Shown: positions 36,634-37,943 of the stretch, one piece after another
Layout: each line of letters starts with the position of its first letter
Numbering within the stretch: position 1 is the first letter of the stretch
Origin: Oscillospiraceae bacterium
GTDB taxonomy: Bacteria > Bacillota > Clostridia > Oscillospirales > CAG-382
Direction of reading: 5' to 3'
Assembly (NCBI GenBank): GCA_015063785.1
Contig: SVTM01000027.1
Location: forward strand, 1 to 37,943
DNA length: 37,943 bases
Position numbers and translations under genes: made by a program
Notes under the pieces: model-generated
The model's database searches: none
The model's input: the letters and a program-made list of their open reading frames with translations, nothing else
Told to the model about the DNA's origin: nothing

Positions 36634-36662
36634 AATATAACATTATTAAACAATATTGTCAA
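36634..36662 (-). promoter_or_regulatory. Promoter of the second AraC gene, apparently leaderless
   Basis: On the minus strand a perfect TTGACA (36662-36657) and TATATT (36639-36634) have a 17-base spacer. The ATG begins at 36627, about where transcription should start. Confidence 0.8.
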
Positions 36663-36760
36663 CAAAAAAGTTGAATTGTGCTAAAAAATAGCTGTTTCTT
36701 GGATGGAAAACAAGCTTACAATGGGGCATAATGTACTTAAAAAAGAAAGAGGTGTCAGCT

Positions 36761-37795
36761 TTGAAGGACGTTGTTCTAACTACAGATCTGTATCACAAGC
36801 ACGCGGATCCAAACGATCATTGGAATCTTGCCTCAATGTTTTCTCTTGCATACCAGGGGTATATACATTTTGCAGGCATAATGTGTGACGACGATCGCTC
36901 GATAAAAGAAGATGGATCGTTTTTGCATTTTGGAGATCCTTCTGTTCAGTCGGTGGCACAGATGAATTTTATAACAGGTATGGCAGTTCCCGTCGGTTTC
37001 GGTTCGCGGCGCCCGATAAAAACAAGACGAGATCTTGATGAGGTTCTTAAAGAAAGAAATAGAATATCTTCTGTAACTCTTCTTCTTGATACTTTGCAAA
37101 GATCCGAAAACAAAGTGGATATTCACATGTGCGGATCATGCAAGGACGTGGTTATTGCATATAATTATGCCCCGGAGCTCTTCGAAAAAAAGTGCGATTG
37201 CATATACCTAAACGCAGGAACCTATGATAAGCAGGAGCCTCTTGAATACAATGTATCTCTCGAACCTTACGCTTTTTCGCAGATTTTTTCTATTCCCTGT
37301 ACCATTCGTTGGTCTCCGTGTTTTGACAGTCTGAAATTCCCGTTCGCACCTGCGCCACGGGCAAGCTATTATGATATAGAACAGGGCGAAATGGCTCTTG
37401 TTATGTCACAGGCAGTAAAAAAGTATTTTAATTTTATGTATGGCAAGGTCTTTGATGTAAACTGGTTGCATTATCTGCGCTCGCCGCTTGATGAGATGCT
37501 TTTTGCCGAATGGTCTTCAAAGATCAGACAGATGTGGAGCACCCCGGGATTTATTCTTTCAGCAGGAAAAACAGTTACTCTTGATGGTGATATTGTTGAT
37601 GTTTCATCAGACTCGCCCTCGGTTTTTTCGTATCGCCCAGTGTCGGTAAATGTTTCGGAAGACGGTCTTCTTTCATGGCAAGACACTGAAAGTTCAAATG
37701 TGCAAATGTTTGTAAACGCAGGACCGGATATATATCCAAAAGCGATGAGAAGGGTTGTTAAAACCCTGCTTCAGGTTCTTCCGGATATCGAATAA
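36761..37795 (+). CDS. Nucleoside-hydrolase-like protein of unknown substrate
   Basis: The 344-residue protein looks like a distant relative of the inosine-uridine nucleoside hydrolases. The N-terminal VVLTTDLYHKHADPNDHWNL replaces the classic D-T-D-P-G-x-D-D-A calcium loop with an H-A-D-P-x-D-H form. CGSCKDVVIAYNYAPELF occupies the place of the G-P-L-T-N-V helix. Assignment rests on this pattern only. The N-terminus is open to an ATG at 36731, but TTG 36761 is preceded by GAGGTG at six bases. It is divergent from an AraC gene, has a weak TACAAT -10 near 36717, and ends in its own terminator. No signal peptide is seen. The substrate is unknown. Confidence 0.7.
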   Translation: MKDVVLTTDLYHKHADPNDHWNLASMFSLAYQGYIHFAGIMCDDDRSIKEDGSFLHFGDPSVQSVAQMNFITGMAVPVGFGSRRPIKTRRDLDEVLKERNRISSVTLLLDTLQRSENKVDIHMCGSCKDVVIAYNYAPELFEKKCDCIYLNAGTYDKQEPLEYNVSLEPYAFSQIFSIPCTIRWSPCFDSLKFPFAPAPRASYYDIEQGEMALVMSQAVKKYFNFMYGKVFDVNWLHYLRSPLDEMLFAEWSSKIRQMWSTPGFILSAGKTVTLDGDIVDVSSDSPSVFSYRPVSVNVSEDGLLSWQDTESSNVQMFVNAGPDIYPKAMRRVVKTLLQVLPDIE

Positions 37796-37800
37796 AACAA

Positions 37801-37836
37801 ACGACAGAACACCTTTTGGCGTTCTGTCGTTTTTGT
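37801..37836 (+). terminator. Terminator after the nucleoside-hydrolase-like gene
   Basis: Thirteen-base arms (37801-37813 and 37818-37830) pair around TTTT with one internal mismatch. A T-run follows. Confidence 0.88.
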
Positions 37837-37845
37837 CTACAAGAA

Positions 37846-37943
37846 AACCACGCGATAGTCGCGTGGTTCAAAAGAGGTTAACCGATGAGAAAAAATCCTC
37901 CTAATGTGATATAATATGGAAGACCTGCCAGTCGAACATAAAA
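37846..37943 (+). mobile_element. Possible left end of an IS200-like or REP-associated element, cut by the window edge
   Basis: A perfect hairpin (ten-base arms 37846-37855 and 37859-37868, loop TAG) stands apart from the terminator and lacks a proper T-run. It is followed by an AT-rich segment with TATAAT at 37909-37914 and an open frame from ATG 37916 (MEDLPVEHK) that runs off the window. Subterminal hairpins just ahead of a transposase gene are typical of IS200-type elements. The frame has no Shine-Dalgarno, so the real transposase start may lie beyond the end. Only the hairpin is certain. Confidence 0.35.

Noticed and set aside
36680..36692. GCTA-TAGC small palindrome as an operator
   Set aside because: Four-base arms in AT-rich DNA are expected by chance.

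Overview
The window looks like chromosomal DNA from an anaerobic, endospore-forming Clostridia (Bacillota), probably a gut-type lineage. The evidence is the sporulation genes (spoVAD, spoVAE, ylbJ, yqfC, yqfD), a class III glutamine synthetase, an iron-sulfur aldo/keto reductase, strong GGAGG ribosome binding sites, frequent TTG starts and consensus sigma-A promoters. No rRNA, tRNA, CRISPR array, prophage or replication origin was seen. Coding density is high and no gap without a gene exceeds about 240 bases.

Layout. (1) 24-2024: ligA (+), with a terminator. (2) 2071-6353: a minus-strand operon nusB, Kae1-like M22 protein, xseA, xseB, ispA, yuiD-like, driven by a consensus promoter at 6400-6428. 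(3) 6497-10193: glnN (class III glutamine synthetase) and a DUF1846 gene in one operon behind a consensus promoter and a leader hairpin. (4) 10287-11411: iron-sulfur aldo/keto reductase, convergent with a minus-strand pair, a two-domain FkbM methyltransferase and a MATE exporter (11466-13916). (5) 14098-19267: a large secreted S-layer-anchored phosphodiester glycosidase-like protein with acidic repeats, then an NfeD-like membrane protein, spoVAD and spoVAE. (6) 19323-23256: an AraC regulator divergent from a GH127-family glycosidase and a TIM-barrel sugar isomerase/epimerase. (7) 23292-24751 (-): a cyclophilin and ylbJ. (8) 24812-32049 (+): yqfC, yqfD, phoH, a fused ybeY-era, recO and mutS2. 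(9) 32193-35760: a TIM-barrel epimerase, rhaB and rhaA. (10) 35818-37795: a second AraC regulator divergent from an atypical nucleoside-hydrolase-like gene. (11) The last about 100 bases hold a perfect hairpin and a possible left end of an IS200-like element.

How the genes work together. Two blocks are housekeeping clusters for DNA repair, transcription antitermination, isoprenoid synthesis and ribosome maturation. Two blocks are sporulation genes embedded among them. The 19-23 kb and 32-38 kb blocks are plant or host sugar use modules (arabinofuranoside and rhamnose), each next to an AraC regulator. The most unusual item is the single reading frame that joins the 16S rRNA maturation RNase YbeY to the GTPase Era through an acidic linker. 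The usual neighbours pgpH, dgkA and cdd are absent from that array.
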